Origin: Xanthomonas boreopolis
GTDB taxonomy: Bacteria; Pseudomonadota; Gammaproteobacteria; Xanthomonadales; Xanthomonadaceae
Reading direction: 5' to 3'
Length of the DNA stretch: 64,000 nt
Assembly: GCA_014654535.1 (NCBI GenBank)
Contig: BNBA01000019.1
Span: forward strand, 19,034-83,033
Positions 18,013 through 27,175 of the stretch are shown here, piece after piece. The position numbers were made by a program, and so were the translations under genes. A model generated the notes under the pieces. It ran no database searches. It had not been told where the DNA came from and saw nothing but the letters and a program-made list of their open reading frames with translations. Each line of letters opens with the position of its first letter. The first letter of the stretch is position 1.

Positions 18013-19497
18013 GTGGATCTGCGTCGTGACCAGCATTGCCCACCGGCCCTGCGCGGAGTCCGTGCGCTGGGTTGCGCCCTGCTGTTGGCGGCGGCGCCGT
18101 TGGGAGCCACCGGGGCGCAGGCGCCGGCCGAGCTGGTGGCGCAGGTCGATGCCGGCCACTTCCGCGAGGCCGAGGCGCGCATCGAGCAGGCCTTGGCCGA
18201 GCCCGGGCTGAGCGCGGCGCAGCGCGACGCCTATCTGTTCCAGCGCGAGCGCATGCGCCGGATGCGGCTGGACTTCGGCCTCGACGAGGCGGCGGTCAAG
18301 CAGCGCCTGCGCAAGTGGATCCCGGATTTCCGCGATTCGGATTTCGCGGCCTGGGATGCCGCCGGCCTGCTCGAGCACCTCGACATCGACGGCGAGCGCC
18401 GCTATTTCAACCGCGCGCCCTCCAACCTGTTCCGGCTCGACGCGGCGGCGCGCGCGCGGCGCGGACCGGACGCGCCGAAGATGACCGACGGCCCCTACGA
18501 ACGCCTGAACCCGCATCACCGCGCGGTGGTCGCGGCGGCGGCCGCGCGGCCGGGCGCGACCAGCGTGCTGCCGCAGCGGGTGCGCATCACCCAGTCGCTG
18601 ACGGTGAAGGCCGACGCGGTGCCGGCCGGCGAGACGATCCGTGCCTGGATCCCGTATCCGCGCGCGATCCCAGGCCAGCAGGACGACATCCGCTTCCTCG
18701 CCAGCGTGCCGGCCGGCGCGCGCGTGGCACCCGAGTCCGCGTGGCAGCGCACCGCCTACCTGGAGCGCAAGGCCGTGGCCGGCACGCCCACCGAGTTCTC
18801 GGTGAGCTACGAAGCGACGATCCAGGCGCGCCGCTTCGCGATCGATCCTGGCAAGGTGCAGGCGACGCCGGCCGATCCCGCGCTGCGGCCCTACCTGGCC
18901 GAGCGCCCGCCGCACATCGTGTTCACCCCGGCGTTGCGCGCGTTCTCGCGGCAGGTCGTGGGCGGGGAGACCAACCCCTACCGGATCGCGCGCAAGCTGT
19001 TCGCGGCGGTGGACCGCATCCCCTGGGCCGGCGCGCGCGAGTACTCGACGATCAGCAACATCAGCGACTACGCGCTGCATGCCGGCCATGCCGACTGCGG
19101 CCAGCAGACCCTGCTGCTGATGACGCTGCTGCGCATGAACGGCATCCCGGCGCGCTGGCAGTCCGGATGGACGTTCTCCGACAACGCCACCGGGTACGCG
19201 AACCTGCACGATTGGGGCTGGCTGTACCTGGCGCCCTATGGGTGGGTGCCGATGGACGTGACCACCGGCGCGCTCGACAGCGACGATCCGGCGCTGCGCG
19301 ATTTCTACTTCGGCGGCCTGGACGGCTTCCGCATCGCCTTCAACGACGACTACGGCCAGCCGTTGTGGCCGGCCAAGGCGCATTTCCGCTCCGACGACGT
19401 CGACTCGCAGCGCGGCGAGGCCGAATGGCGCGGCGGCAACCTCTATTTCGACCAGTGGGACTACCACTTCGACTGGCAGCTGCTGCCGGGCGGCTAG
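18013..19497 (+). CDS. Exported transglutaminase-like protein
   Basis: A 494-residue protein with an N-terminal signal (RALGCALLLAAAPLGATGAQA) and a C-terminal transglutaminase-like cysteine-protease fold. The nucleophile is in HAGHADCGQQTLLLMTLLR, the His in YANLHDWGWLYL and the Asp in VPMDVTTG. Such domains hydrolyse or form amide bonds. I chose the GTG at 18013 because GGGGAAG lies at suitable spacing and the signal peptide follows. An ATG at 17971 is in frame but would overlap the predicted -35/-10 region. It begins the plus-strand half of the murein-peptide locus, 46 bases before the TonB receptor. Confidence 0.82.
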   Translation: MDLRRDQHCPPALRGVRALGCALLLAAAPLGATGAQAPAELVAQVDAGHFREAEARIEQALAEPGLSAAQRDAYLFQRERMRRMRLDFGLDEAAVKQRLRKWIPDFRDSDFAAWDAAGLLEHLDIDGERRYFNRAPSNLFRLDAAARARRGPDAPKMTDGPYERLNPHHRAVVAAAAARPGATSVLPQRVRITQSLTVKADAVPAGETIRAWIPYPRAIPGQQDDIRFLASVPAGARVAPESAWQRTAYLERKAVAGTPTEFSVSYEATIQARRFAIDPGKVQATPADPALRPYLAERPPHIVFTPALRAFSRQVVGGETNPYRIARKLFAAVDRIPWAGAREYSTISNISDYALHAGHADCGQQTLLLMTLLRMNGIPARWQSGWTFSDNATGYANLHDWGWLYLAPYGWVPMDVTTGALDSDDPALRDFYFGGLDGFRIAFNDDYGQPLWPAKAHFRSDDVDSQRGEAEWRGGNLYFDQWDYHFDWQLLPGG

Positions 19498-19543
19498 GGC
19501 CGGCGACGGCCACCACTTCAACGACTGCAGGAGAGAGCAGGGG

Positions 19544-22500
19544 ATGAATGGCAAGCGTTTGCACAAGGCGGCGTTGTACGTCGCGCTGGGGGCATGTCTA
19601 GGGGCGGTCGCGCCGATGGCCGCCGCCCAGGACGGCGCCGTGATCGGGCGTTTGCTCAACGAGAGCGGGCGCTCGCTGGACGGGGCCACGGTCACCGTGA
19701 GCAACCCGGCCACCGGGTTCGCGCGCAGCGCGAGCGTCAATGCCGACGGCAGCTACCGCATTCCGGCGCTTTCGCCGGGCCGCTACCGGATGACGCTGTC
19801 GGTAGACGGCGCCGCGCCGGTCGCGGTCGGCGAGGTCACGGTCACGCTCGGCAACGCGACCACGGTCAACGTGCCGGTCGGCGCGATCAGCACGCTGGGC
19901 GCGGTGGAGGTGCGCGCGCCGCAGGTGGTGTCGATGGTGGACGTGAGCTCGACCGAGTCGGCGATGAACGTCAGCCGGCAGGACGTGGCCCGCATCCCGG
20001 TGGACCAGGACCTGAAGTCGGTGGCGATGCTCGCGCCGGGCGTGGTGTCGGGCAAGTCCTCGCTGGGCGCGCAGGGCATCTCCTTCGGCGGTTCCTCGGT
20101 GGCGGAGAATTCGGTCTACATCGACGGCCTGAACGTCACCGACTTCTACAACCGGGTCGGCTTCTCCTCCGCGCCGTTCGCGTTCTTCCAGGAATTCCAG
20201 GTCAAGACCGGCGGCTACTCGGTGGAATTCGGCCGCACCACCGGCGGCGTGATCAACGCGGTCACCCGCTCGGGCACCAACGACTTCCATGCCGGCGTGG
20301 AGATGACCGCCGAGCCCAGCGCGTGGGGCCTGGGCGGGCGCGACTACTTCCTGGACAACGGCGAGCCCTACTACATCTCCAGCCGCGACGGCGGTACCCA
20401 CAACAAGCTCAACGTCTACGCCTCCGGCGCGCTGGTCAAGGACCGCCTGTTCTTCTTCGGCATGTACGAGGCGCGCGACAACCGCGACTTCAACACCAGC
20501 AACGACGGCGCGACCTTCAACGACGCCAGCGCCGACAACGGCTTCTGGGGCGGCAAGCTGGACTGGCAGATCACGGACGACCACAGCCTGTCGCTGCTCG
20601 CCTTCTCCGACAAGAACGAGACCACCGCCGAGGTCTACGGCTACGACTACGCGACCGCCACCAAGGGCGGCCTCAGCAACCGGATCTACACCAACACCGG
20701 CGGCAACAACTGGGCGCTCACCTACAACGGCCGGCTCGGCGACAACTTCGTCATGAAGGCGATGGTGGGCGACAACAAGCGCGACTACTCGAACAAGAGC
20801 CAGACCGACATCGAGTGCAACCGCGTGGTCTCCGAATCCGGCATCGCGCCGGCGGGCATCCCGCTCGGCTGCACCACCAACTCGGCGGTGGAATCGCGCC
20901 TGGACGAACGCCAGGCCGCGCGCCTGGATTTCGAGTGGACATTGGGCGACCACCTGCTGCGCTTCGGCCTGGACCGCGAGAAGAACACCTCCGACTACCA
21001 GCGCCGGTATCCCGGCCCCGGCGGGTTCTACTACAACGTGTACGGCACCAGCCCCGGCGCCACCCTGGTCAACGGCGGCACCGTGCCGGCCGGCGTGAAC
21101 GCCTACGTGCGCGCGCGCCGCTACGAGATCGCCGGCGAGTTCGAGACCGACAATTCCGCCTACTACCTGGAGGACAACTGGTCGGTCACGCCCAACCTGC
21201 TGCTGAACCTGGGCGTGCGCCTGGAGCAGTTCGACAACAAGGACAGCGAGGGCCGCAGCTACATCAAGATGGACGACATGATCGCGCCGCGCTTCGGCGC
21301 CTCGTGGGACATCCGCGGCGACGGCACGATGAAGCTGTTCGGCAACGTCGGCCGCTACTTCCTGCCGGTCGCCAACGTCATCAACATCAAGCAGGCCGGC
21401 GGCCTGCTCGACGAGCGCACCTACTACGCGCTGGCCGGCTGGGAGACCCGCGAGCTCAACGGCTCGCGCTACCAGGTGCCGGTGCTGGGCGCGCAGATCG
21501 GCCCGGTCGACGATTCGCAGGGCGACGGCACGGTCGGCGACCTGCGCTCGGAAGTGGACCGCGACATGGACCCGGTCTACCAGGACGAGGCGATCCTCGG
21601 CTTCCAGCAATCGATCGACGAGGCCTGGTCGTACGGCGTGCGCGCGATCTACCGCAAGCTGCACAACGCCATCGACGACATGGAGATCAGCGCCACCGGC
21701 GCCTGCGGGCCGGACGGCTACATCGGCTGGGTGATGGCCAACCCGGGCAAGAAGGTCACGGTCTGGGGCGACACCAACTGCGATGGCGATGCCGACGGCT
21801 GGGTCACCGTGGACACGGCCAAGGAAGGCTGGGCGATGTATCGCCAGGACGGCGTCGACGCCGACGGCGACCCGATCATGACCTACATCGGCCAGCGCGG
21901 CTGGGACAAGCCCAGGCGCGACTACAAGGCGCTGGAACTGCAACTGGACCGCGCCTGGGACGGCAAGTGGTCGATGAACGCCTCGTACACGCTGGCCTAC
22001 GGCCGCGGTAACGCCGAGGGGCCGGTCAACTCGGACACCGACTTCGCCGACACCGGCCGCACCGAGAACTTCGACGATCCCTTCGTCAACCTCCGCGGCT
22101 ACGGCTACCTGGCCAACGACCGCCGCCACCAGGTCAAGCTGCGCGGCGCCTATGCCATCACCGACCATTGGCTGGTCGGGGCCACGCTGGATGCGCGCTC
22201 GGGCGGGCCGGTGACCGGCTTCGGCGTCGGCAATCCCTACGACGCCACGGTCTACCACAGCTACTACGTGTGCGTGGAGAACTGCGATTCGCCGTACTCG
22301 GCCGAGCGCGTCTACGCGCATTCGGGCCGCGGCGGCTACGGCCGCCTGCCCTGGAGCTACGAGCTCGGCGCGAGCGTGGCCTGGCTCAAGTCGTTCGGCG
22401 AGGCCGACCTGAAGGTGAAGTTCGCGGTCTACAACCTCACCAACCAGCAGAAGAAGCTGTCGGTGAACCAGGAACTGGAAGGCGCGGTCGGCGGCCGCAA

Positions 22501-22573
22501 TGCCCTGTTCCTGTATCCGGAAAGCTTCCAGGCGCCGCGCTACGCGCAACTCGTGGTGTCGCTGGATTACTGA
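19544..22573 (+). CDS. Oar-like TonB-dependent outer-membrane receptor
   Basis: A 1009-residue outer-membrane protein. The signal peptide ends near residue 28 (APMAAAQ). A carboxypeptidase-regulatory-like beta-sandwich follows (about 30-115; GAVIGRLLNESGRSLDGATV). The plug (about 125-240) contains SVYIDGLNVTDFYNR and VEFGRTTGGVINAVTRSG, and a long beta-barrel ends in an aromatic residue (VVSLDY). This is the OmpA-related/Oar layout common in Xanthomonadaceae, where such receptors import peptides or glycans. Placement between a transglutaminase-like enzyme and two cell-wall hydrolases suggests that murein fragments are the cargo. That is inference. Confidence 0.9.
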   Translation: MNGKRLHKAALYVALGACLGAVAPMAAAQDGAVIGRLLNESGRSLDGATVTVSNPATGFARSASVNADGSYRIPALSPGRYRMTLSVDGAAPVAVGEVTVTLGNATTVNVPVGAISTLGAVEVRAPQVVSMVDVSSTESAMNVSRQDVARIPVDQDLKSVAMLAPGVVSGKSSLGAQGISFGGSSVAENSVYIDGLNVTDFYNRVGFSSAPFAFFQEFQVKTGGYSVEFGRTTGGVINAVTRSGTNDFHAGVEMTAEPSAWGLGGRDYFLDNGEPYYISSRDGGTHNKLNVYASGALVKDRLFFFGMYEARDNRDFNTSNDGATFNDASADNGFWGGKLDWQITDDHSLSLLAFSDKNETTAEVYGYDYATATKGGLSNRIYTNTGGNNWALTYNGRLGDNFVMKAMVGDNKRDYSNKSQTDIECNRVVSESGIAPAGIPLGCTTNSAVESRLDERQAARLDFEWTLGDHLLRFGLDREKNTSDYQRRYPGPGGFYYNVYGTSPGATLVNGGTVPAGVNAYVRARRYEIAGEFETDNSAYYLEDNWSVTPNLLLNLGVRLEQFDNKDSEGRSYIKMDDMIAPRFGASWDIRGDGTMKLFGNVGRYFLPVANVINIKQAGGLLDERTYYALAGWETRELNGSRYQVPVLGAQIGPVDDSQGDGTVGDLRSEVDRDMDPVYQDEAILGFQQSIDEAWSYGVRAIYRKLHNAIDDMEISATGACGPDGYIGWVMANPGKKVTVWGDTNCDGDADGWVTVDTAKEGWAMYRQDGVDADGDPIMTYIGQRGWDKPRRDYKALELQLDRAWDGKWSMNASYTLAYGRGNAEGPVNSDTDFADTGRTENFDDPFVNLRGYGYLANDRRHQVKLRGAYAITDHWLVGATLDARSGGPVTGFGVGNPYDATVYHSYYVCVENCDSPYSAERVYAHSGRGGYGRLPWSYELGASVAWLKSFGEADLKVKFAVYNLTNQQKKLSVNQELEGAVGGRNALFLYPESFQAPRYAQLVVSLDY

Positions 22574-22634
22574 GCGCGGGCGCGGCGGCCGCCGGCGGGT
22601 TATCGTCCGGCGGCCTCCGCGGGAAAGGACGAAG

Positions 22635-24224
22635 ATGAGCGCATCCGAACGCCGGCGCCGGTACCGGCACGCCTGGGCGGGATTGTTGGCGCTGGCCGCG
22701 ACGGCGACGGCCATGGCCGGTCCCGGGCGCACCGCCGCGTACGACCGCCTGTTCGAGCAGGCCATGGCCGAGTACCGCCTGCCGGGACTGGCGGTGGGCG
22801 TGATCGAGGACGGTCGCGTGGTCTACCAGCGCACCGCCGGCGAGCGCGTCGCCGGCAGCGGCGAGGCGATCGATGCCGATACGCTGTTCAAGATCGCCTC
22901 CAACAGCAAGGCGATGACCGCCGGCGTGCTGGCGCGGCTGGTGGACCAGGGCCGGCTCGCCTGGGACGATCCGGTGACCAAGTACCTGCCGCGGTTCCGC
23001 ATGTACGACCCGTGGGTGACCCGCAACATCCAGGTGCGCGACCTGCTGATCCACAACAGCGGCCTGGGCCTCGGCGCCGGCGACCTGATGCTGTGGCCGG
23101 AGCCCAACGACTTCACCCGGGCCGACATCCTCGCCGGGCTCGCCCACCTCCGGCCGACCCACAGCTTCCGCGCGCATTACGCCTACGACAACCTGCTGTA
23201 CGTGGTCGCCGGCGAGGTCGCCGCGGCGGTGGGCGGCCAGCCGTACGAGCGGCTGGTGCGCGAACAGGTGTTCGGCCCGCTCGGGATGGATCGCTGCCAG
23301 GTCGGCGCCTGGGACCGCGACGCGGTCGGCAACGTCGCCCAGCCGCACGGCCGCGACGGCGCGCGCAACGTGCCGGTGCGCGTGGACGGGGCCCATATCC
23401 CCGACATGCCGTCGATGGCGGCGGGCGGCATCCGCTGCAGCCTTCGCGACATGCTGGCCTGGATGCGGCGTGCCTGGCTGGCACCGGACCCGGCCGCGCC
23501 CTGGCTCTCCGAGGCGCAGCGCCGCGCGGTCTGGAGCCTGGCCACGCCGATGCCGATCAGCCAGCGCATGCGCGACTGGGACGGCACCCGCCTGTACGGC
23601 TATGGCTACGGTTGGCGGCTCTCGGACGTGGACGGCGAGTGGAAGGTCGCGCACACCGGCACGCTGATGGGCATGTATTCCTCGCTGGTGCTGCTGCCGG
23701 ACCGGCGCAGCGGCTTCGTGATCCTGATCAACGGCGAGGGCGAGGCGGCGCGCACCGCGCTCGGCGAAGCCCTGCAGAAGACCTTCACCCGGCCCGGCTC
23801 GCCCGAACTGGACGTGCGCCACTATGCGCGCCTGCTGCGCGCCGAGCGCGAGGCGCCGAAGCCCGCCGCGGCGCGGGCGCCCGACACCTCCGACCGGCGC
23901 GACGCGACGCCGGCCGAACTCGCGCGCTGGCAGGGCGTGTACCGCGACCCCTGGTTCGGCGAGGCCTCGCTGTGTCCCGCCGGCGACGGCGTGCGCTTCG
24001 CCGCGGTGCGCTCGCCGATGCTGCGCGGCAAGGTGATGCGCTCGGGCGGGCGCTGGCTGGTGGATTGGGACGAGGCCAGCGTGGATGCGGAGCCGTGGCT
24101 GGCGTTCGCCGGCGCGGATGCCTCGTCGGGAGCTACGATCAGGCTCGCCGCGATCGATCCGGACGCCGACTTCAGCTACGACTATGCCGACCTGCATTTC
24201 ACCCGCGTGGCGGACTGCCCCTAG
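22635..24224 (+). CDS. Class C beta-lactamase-fold serine hydrolase
   Basis: A 529-residue exported serine hydrolase of the AmpC/DD-peptidase fold. The signal peptide covers about residues 10-28. The catalytic SxxK tetrad is S89-N-S-K92 (KIASNSKAMTA). Y-x-N is seen in YAYDN and the third motif in VAHTGTLMG. The last 130 residues (after about 400) form an extra domain of the type often appended to such hydrolases. Likely substrates are D-Ala- or D-amino-acid-containing murein peptides, although other esterase roles are known in the family. It begins 61 bases after the TonB receptor and is followed one base after its stop by the DdpX-like gene. Confidence 0.88.
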   Translation: MSASERRRRYRHAWAGLLALAATATAMAGPGRTAAYDRLFEQAMAEYRLPGLAVGVIEDGRVVYQRTAGERVAGSGEAIDADTLFKIASNSKAMTAGVLARLVDQGRLAWDDPVTKYLPRFRMYDPWVTRNIQVRDLLIHNSGLGLGAGDLMLWPEPNDFTRADILAGLAHLRPTHSFRAHYAYDNLLYVVAGEVAAAVGGQPYERLVREQVFGPLGMDRCQVGAWDRDAVGNVAQPHGRDGARNVPVRVDGAHIPDMPSMAAGGIRCSLRDMLAWMRRAWLAPDPAAPWLSEAQRRAVWSLATPMPISQRMRDWDGTRLYGYGYGWRLSDVDGEWKVAHTGTLMGMYSSLVLLPDRRSGFVILINGEGEAARTALGEALQKTFTRPGSPELDVRHYARLLRAEREAPKPAAARAPDTSDRRDATPAELARWQGVYRDPWFGEASLCPAGDGVRFAAVRSPMLRGKVMRSGGRWLVDWDEASVDAEPWLAFAGADASSGATIRLAAIDPDADFSYDYADLHFTRVADCP

Positions 24225-24225
24225 C

Positions 24226-24951
24226 GTGCGGATCCTCCGCAAGAGCGCGGCACGTCCCTGTGCCGGCTACCTTCTCGCCCTGTCGCTCGCCGGTGCGGCC
24301 CATGCAGCGCCGGCGGTCTCGCCCGCGCGCGACGCCGCGCAGGCCGGCATGCTCGACGTGGCCACGCTCGCACCCGGCTTCGTCGTCGACATGCGCTATG
24401 CCACGCCGGACAACTTCACTCGCCGCACCGTGCCTGGCTACGAAGCGCCGCGCTGCCTGCTGCTGGAGCCCGCGGCCGAGGCGCTGGCGCGCGTGCAGCG
24501 CACGCTGCAGGTCCAGGGCTATGCGCTGCGCCTGTACGACTGCTACCGGCCGGTGCGCGCAGTGCAGGCGTTCGTCGCCTGGGCACGCGCGCCCGACGAC
24601 CGGGCCGCCAAGGCGGTGCACTATCCCGGGGTGGACAAGCGCGACCTGTTCGCCCGCGGCTACATCGCCGAAACCTCCGGCCACAGCCGCGGCGCCACCG
24701 TCGACCTCGGCCTGCTCGATTGCCGGCAGGGGCCATGCCGCGACGTGGACATGGGCACCGGCTTCGATTTCTTCGATCCGCTGGCCAACACCGACTCGCC
24801 GCGCGCGACGCCCGCGCAGCATCGCCATCGCCGGCAACTGCTGGAGGCGATGCGGGCGGAGGGCTTCGCCAACTACCCGATGGAGTGGTGGCACTTCACC
24901 TACAGGCCGGAACCGGCGCCGGATACCGCCTACGACTTCCCGATCCGGTGA
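24226..24951 (+). CDS. ddpX: D-alanyl-D-alanine dipeptidase (VanX/DdpX family)
   Basis: A 241-residue zinc dipeptidase that hydrolyses D-Ala-D-Ala. The metal-binding motif SGHSRGATVDL (His and Asp ligands) and the catalytic Glu/His in MEWWHFTY are intact. An N-terminal signal (residues about 12-28, LLALSLAGAAHA) places it in the periplasm. The GTG start at 24226 lies one base after the preceding stop codon and is the only start that keeps the signal peptide. It completes the set of murein-peptide enzymes. In VanX-bearing bacteria this activity supports vancomycin resistance. Here the context points to nutrient recycling. Confidence 0.9.
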   Translation: MRILRKSAARPCAGYLLALSLAGAAHAAPAVSPARDAAQAGMLDVATLAPGFVVDMRYATPDNFTRRTVPGYEAPRCLLLEPAAEALARVQRTLQVQGYALRLYDCYRPVRAVQAFVAWARAPDDRAAKAVHYPGVDKRDLFARGYIAETSGHSRGATVDLGLLDCRQGPCRDVDMGTGFDFFDPLANTDSPRATPAQHRHRRQLLEAMRAEGFANYPMEWWHFTYRPEPAPDTAYDFPIR

Positions 24952-24956
24952 CCGCC

Positions 24957-25154
24957 ATGCCTGGCATGCACGCCTTCGTTGCCATTTCCTGCCCGTACTG
25001 CGGCGAGTCGATCGACATCGCCGTCGATGCCTCGGTCGAGCGCCAGCGCTACATCGAGGACTGCCAGGTGTGCTGCCGGCCGATGGTCGTCGACGTGGCC
25101 GTGGACGAGGACGGCGAGATCGGGGTGACGGCGCGTTCGGAAGACGACGCCTGA
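24957..25154 (+). CDS. CPXCG-motif cysteine-rich protein
   Basis: A 65-residue protein with two Cys pairs, CPYCG near the N-terminus and CQVCCRP in the middle, ending in an acidic tail (VDEDGEIGVTARSEDDA). This is the CPXCG-containing small zinc-ribbon-like family of proteobacteria, function unknown. It starts 5 bases after ddpX ends and may simply be carried on the same transcript. A second in-frame ATG four codons... further in (24966) could also be used. Confidence 0.8.
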   Translation: MPGMHAFVAISCPYCGESIDIAVDASVERQRYIEDCQVCCRPMVVDVAVDEDGEIGVTARSEDDA

Positions 25155-25210
25155 GTCGCGCGGCCGCGTGCCGCCCCTACAATGGCGTTCCTCCCTCCGG
25201 ATGCTCGCGA

Positions 25211-25579
25211 ATGAACCTGCCGCTGCACTATGGCCTGCTCGGATCGCTGGAAGCGGGCCTGATCGCCTTCCTGGTCGGGCTGCTGGTGTTCGCCCTGTGG
25301 GAACGGCTGTGCCGCCGCACCGGGCTCTCGCACGGGCATGCGCTGGGCTGGGCCTGCGTGATCGCCACCGCGATCGCCGCCGGCTGGGACATCTGGAACC
25401 TGTTCTACACCAGCATCGTGCGGCTGGAGTCGCCGCTGTACGCCCGCATCGCGCTCGCCAGCATCCACGACCCGGACGAACTGGGCGCGCGCGTGGTGCT
25501 GGAAGTGATCGGCGCGCTCGCCGGCGTCGCCCTCGGCTGGCGCTTGTTCAGTGCCCGATCAGGAACCGACGAACGCTGA
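25211..25579 (+). CDS. Small inner-membrane protein of unknown function
   Basis: A 122-residue protein with hydrophobic stretches near residues 8-28, 45-60 and 92-112. It begins MNLPLHYGLLGSLEAGLIAF. WDIWNLFYTSIVRLESPLYAR forms an aromatic-rich loop. I recognise no family. It follows the CPXCG gene by 56 bases on the same strand. The 233 bases after it hold no gene I can support, up to the EF-hand gene. Confidence 0.65.
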   Translation: MNLPLHYGLLGSLEAGLIAFLVGLLVFALWERLCRRTGLSHGHALGWACVIATAIAAGWDIWNLFYTSIVRLESPLYARIALASIHDPDELGARVVLEVIGALAGVALGWRLFSARSGTDER

Positions 25580-25812
25580 AGGCGCGGAATCCGGCCTGGA
25601 AAAATGCGCGCCGGCTCGCAATTGCGGAAGCGTTGAATGCGCGCGTTACCGATGGCTCACCTGTCGCTAACTTCGGCCTAGCCGCATTCGCGGGCGAGGT
25701 GGTTAAAACCCTGTTCTGCCTTCGACCGGGCAGCAAGGCACGTTCATGCGCGGGCGGTACGTTGCTCCCGTGCACGGTCGCCGTGCATTCCACGAATCGA
25801 AGGAGACCACCT

Positions 25813-26163
25813 ATGAACACCCGCAATCGCAAGTCGCTGATCGCCATCACCGCCGCGCTGGCCGCGGCCCTGGCGCTGCCGGCCATGGCCCAGAGCACCG
25901 CCCAACAGGATCCGGCCGCTGCTGCGGCGGCGTCGGCCCAGTCGGGCCAGTCCTCGGGTGGCGGCCAGACCTGGGCCAGCGTCGATACCGACAGCGACGG
26001 CGCCATCAGCAAGCAGGAGGCCCAGGTCAACGCCGGCCTCGCGCAGATCTTCGACCAGGCCGACAGCAACGGCGACGGCAAGCTGACGCCGGACGAGTAC
26101 AAGGCCTTCGTCGCCAAGCAGCAGAGCGGCGACAACAGCGCGCCGCCGCAGCAGCAGAACTGA
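25813..26163 (+). CDS. Exported EF-hand calcium-binding protein
   Basis: A 116-residue protein with a clean signal peptide (LIAITAALAAALALPAMAQ). A Gln/Ala/Ser-rich linker follows, then two EF-hand loops: DTDSDGAISKQE and DSNGDGKLTPDE, with Asp/Asn/Asp/Glu ligands intact. It is probably periplasmic or secreted and may bind calcium. The start has AGGAG (25801-25805) at good spacing. A strong terminator follows at 26189. Small calcium-binding proteins of this type are common in Xanthomonadaceae, with no firm role. Confidence 0.85.
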   Translation: MNTRNRKSLIAITAALAAALALPAMAQSTAQQDPAAAAAASAQSGQSSGGGQTWASVDTDSDGAISKQEAQVNAGLAQIFDQADSNGDGKLTPDEYKAFVAKQQSGDNSAPPQQQN

Positions 26164-26188
26164 TTCCCCGGGCCCAGGAGGATCGAAC

Positions 26189-26216
26189 GGGAGTGGCCTG
26201 GCCACTCCCTTTTTTT
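26189..26216 (+). terminator. Rho-independent terminator after the EF-hand gene
   Basis: A perfect 9-bp stem GGGAGTGGC-CTG-GCCACTCCC (26189-26209) is followed by seven T (26210-26216). It lies 25 bases after the stop codon at 26163. Confidence 0.92.
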
Positions 26217-26240
26217 CCGCCGGCCCGCCCCGGGAATCGC

Positions 26241-26330
26241 CATCGGCTCCCCGCGCGCGGGGCCGCGCCGGGCCTGGAGCGGTTCTGGAAGAACGCCAAC
26301 TCATCGGCTCCCCGCGCGCGGGGCCGCGCC
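26241..26330. repeat. Perfect 29-base direct repeat upstream of the HAD gene
   Basis: The same 29 bases occur at 26241-26269 and 26302-26330, with start positions 61 bases apart. Each starts CATCGGCTCC and contains the 14-base palindrome CCCCGCGCGCGGGG, so each can fold as a hairpin. The second copy ends 13 bases before the HAD start codon at 26344. Confidence 0.95.
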
Positions 26331-26343
26331 CTACAATGGACCG

Positions 26344-27099
26344 ATGAAAAGCATCGGCACACGCGACGGCCACGCGATCCAACTGGTCGGCTTCGACGGC
26401 GACGACACGCTCTGGAAGAGCGAGGACTACTACCGCACCGCCGAGGCGGAGTTCGAGGCCGTGCTCGGCCACTACATCGACCTGCGCGACCAGCGCATGC
26501 AGCAGCACCTGCTCGCGGTCGAACGGCGCAACCTCAAGATCTTCGGCTATGGCGCCAAGGGCATGACCCTGTCGATGATCGAGACCGCGATCGAGCTGAC
26601 CGACGCGCGCATCTCCGCGCGCGACATCCAGAAGGTGCTGGAGATCGGCCGCGCCACGCTGCAGCACCCGGTGGAGGTGATCGCCGGCGTGCGCGAGGCG
26701 GTGGCGGAGATCGCGCGCGAGTTCGAGGTGGTGCTGATCACCAAGGGCGACCTGTTCCACCAGGAGCAGAAGATCGCCCAGTCCGGTCTGTCGGACCTGT
26801 TCCGGCGCATCGAGGTGGTATCGGAAAAGGACCCGCAGACCTATGCGCGGGTGCTGGCCGAGTTCGACCTGCCGGCGCGGCGCTTCGCGATGATCGGCAA
26901 CTCGCTGCGCTCGGACATCGAGCCGGTGCTGGCGCTGGGCGGGTGGGGCATCCATACCCCTTACCACGTCACCTGGGCGCACGAGAGCGAGCATGGCGTG
27001 GCGGCCGGCGACCCGCGCCTGCGCGAGGTGCCTGCCGCCTCGGGCTGGCCCGCGGCCGTACATGCGCTAGACTTGGCGGCAGGGGCGTCCGGCGGCTGA
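26344..27099 (+). CDS. HAD-superfamily hydrolase
   Basis: A 251-residue phosphohydrolase-type protein. HAD motif I is GFDGDDTLW (nucleophile Asp18, acid/base Asp20 by pattern). Motif II/III region includes VVLITKGDLFH. Motif IV is MIGNSLRSDIEP. An all-helical cap lies between motifs I and II (residues about 30-115), a type I cap. Substrate cannot be told from sequence. The start ATG is preceded by a duplicated GC-rich hairpin rather than by a clear ribosome site. Confidence 0.88.
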   Translation: MKSIGTRDGHAIQLVGFDGDDTLWKSEDYYRTAEAEFEAVLGHYIDLRDQRMQQHLLAVERRNLKIFGYGAKGMTLSMIETAIELTDARISARDIQKVLEIGRATLQHPVEVIAGVREAVAEIAREFEVVLITKGDLFHQEQKIAQSGLSDLFRRIEVVSEKDPQTYARVLAEFDLPARRFAMIGNSLRSDIEPVLALGGWGIHTPYHVTWAHESEHGVAAGDPRLREVPAASGWPAAVHALDLAAGASGG

Positions 27100-27175
27100 G
27101 CCGCGCGCCCGGACCGAAGGATGCCGAGGCCGGCGCACGTCCGGCCCGCGTAATGGAAGACAGGCGGAGAATGCC

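Noticed and set aside
24226..24951. Vancomycin-resistance vanX
   Set aside because: No vanH or vanA-type ligase or VanRS system is adjacent, and the protein has a signal peptide. The surroundings fit murein-peptide recycling.
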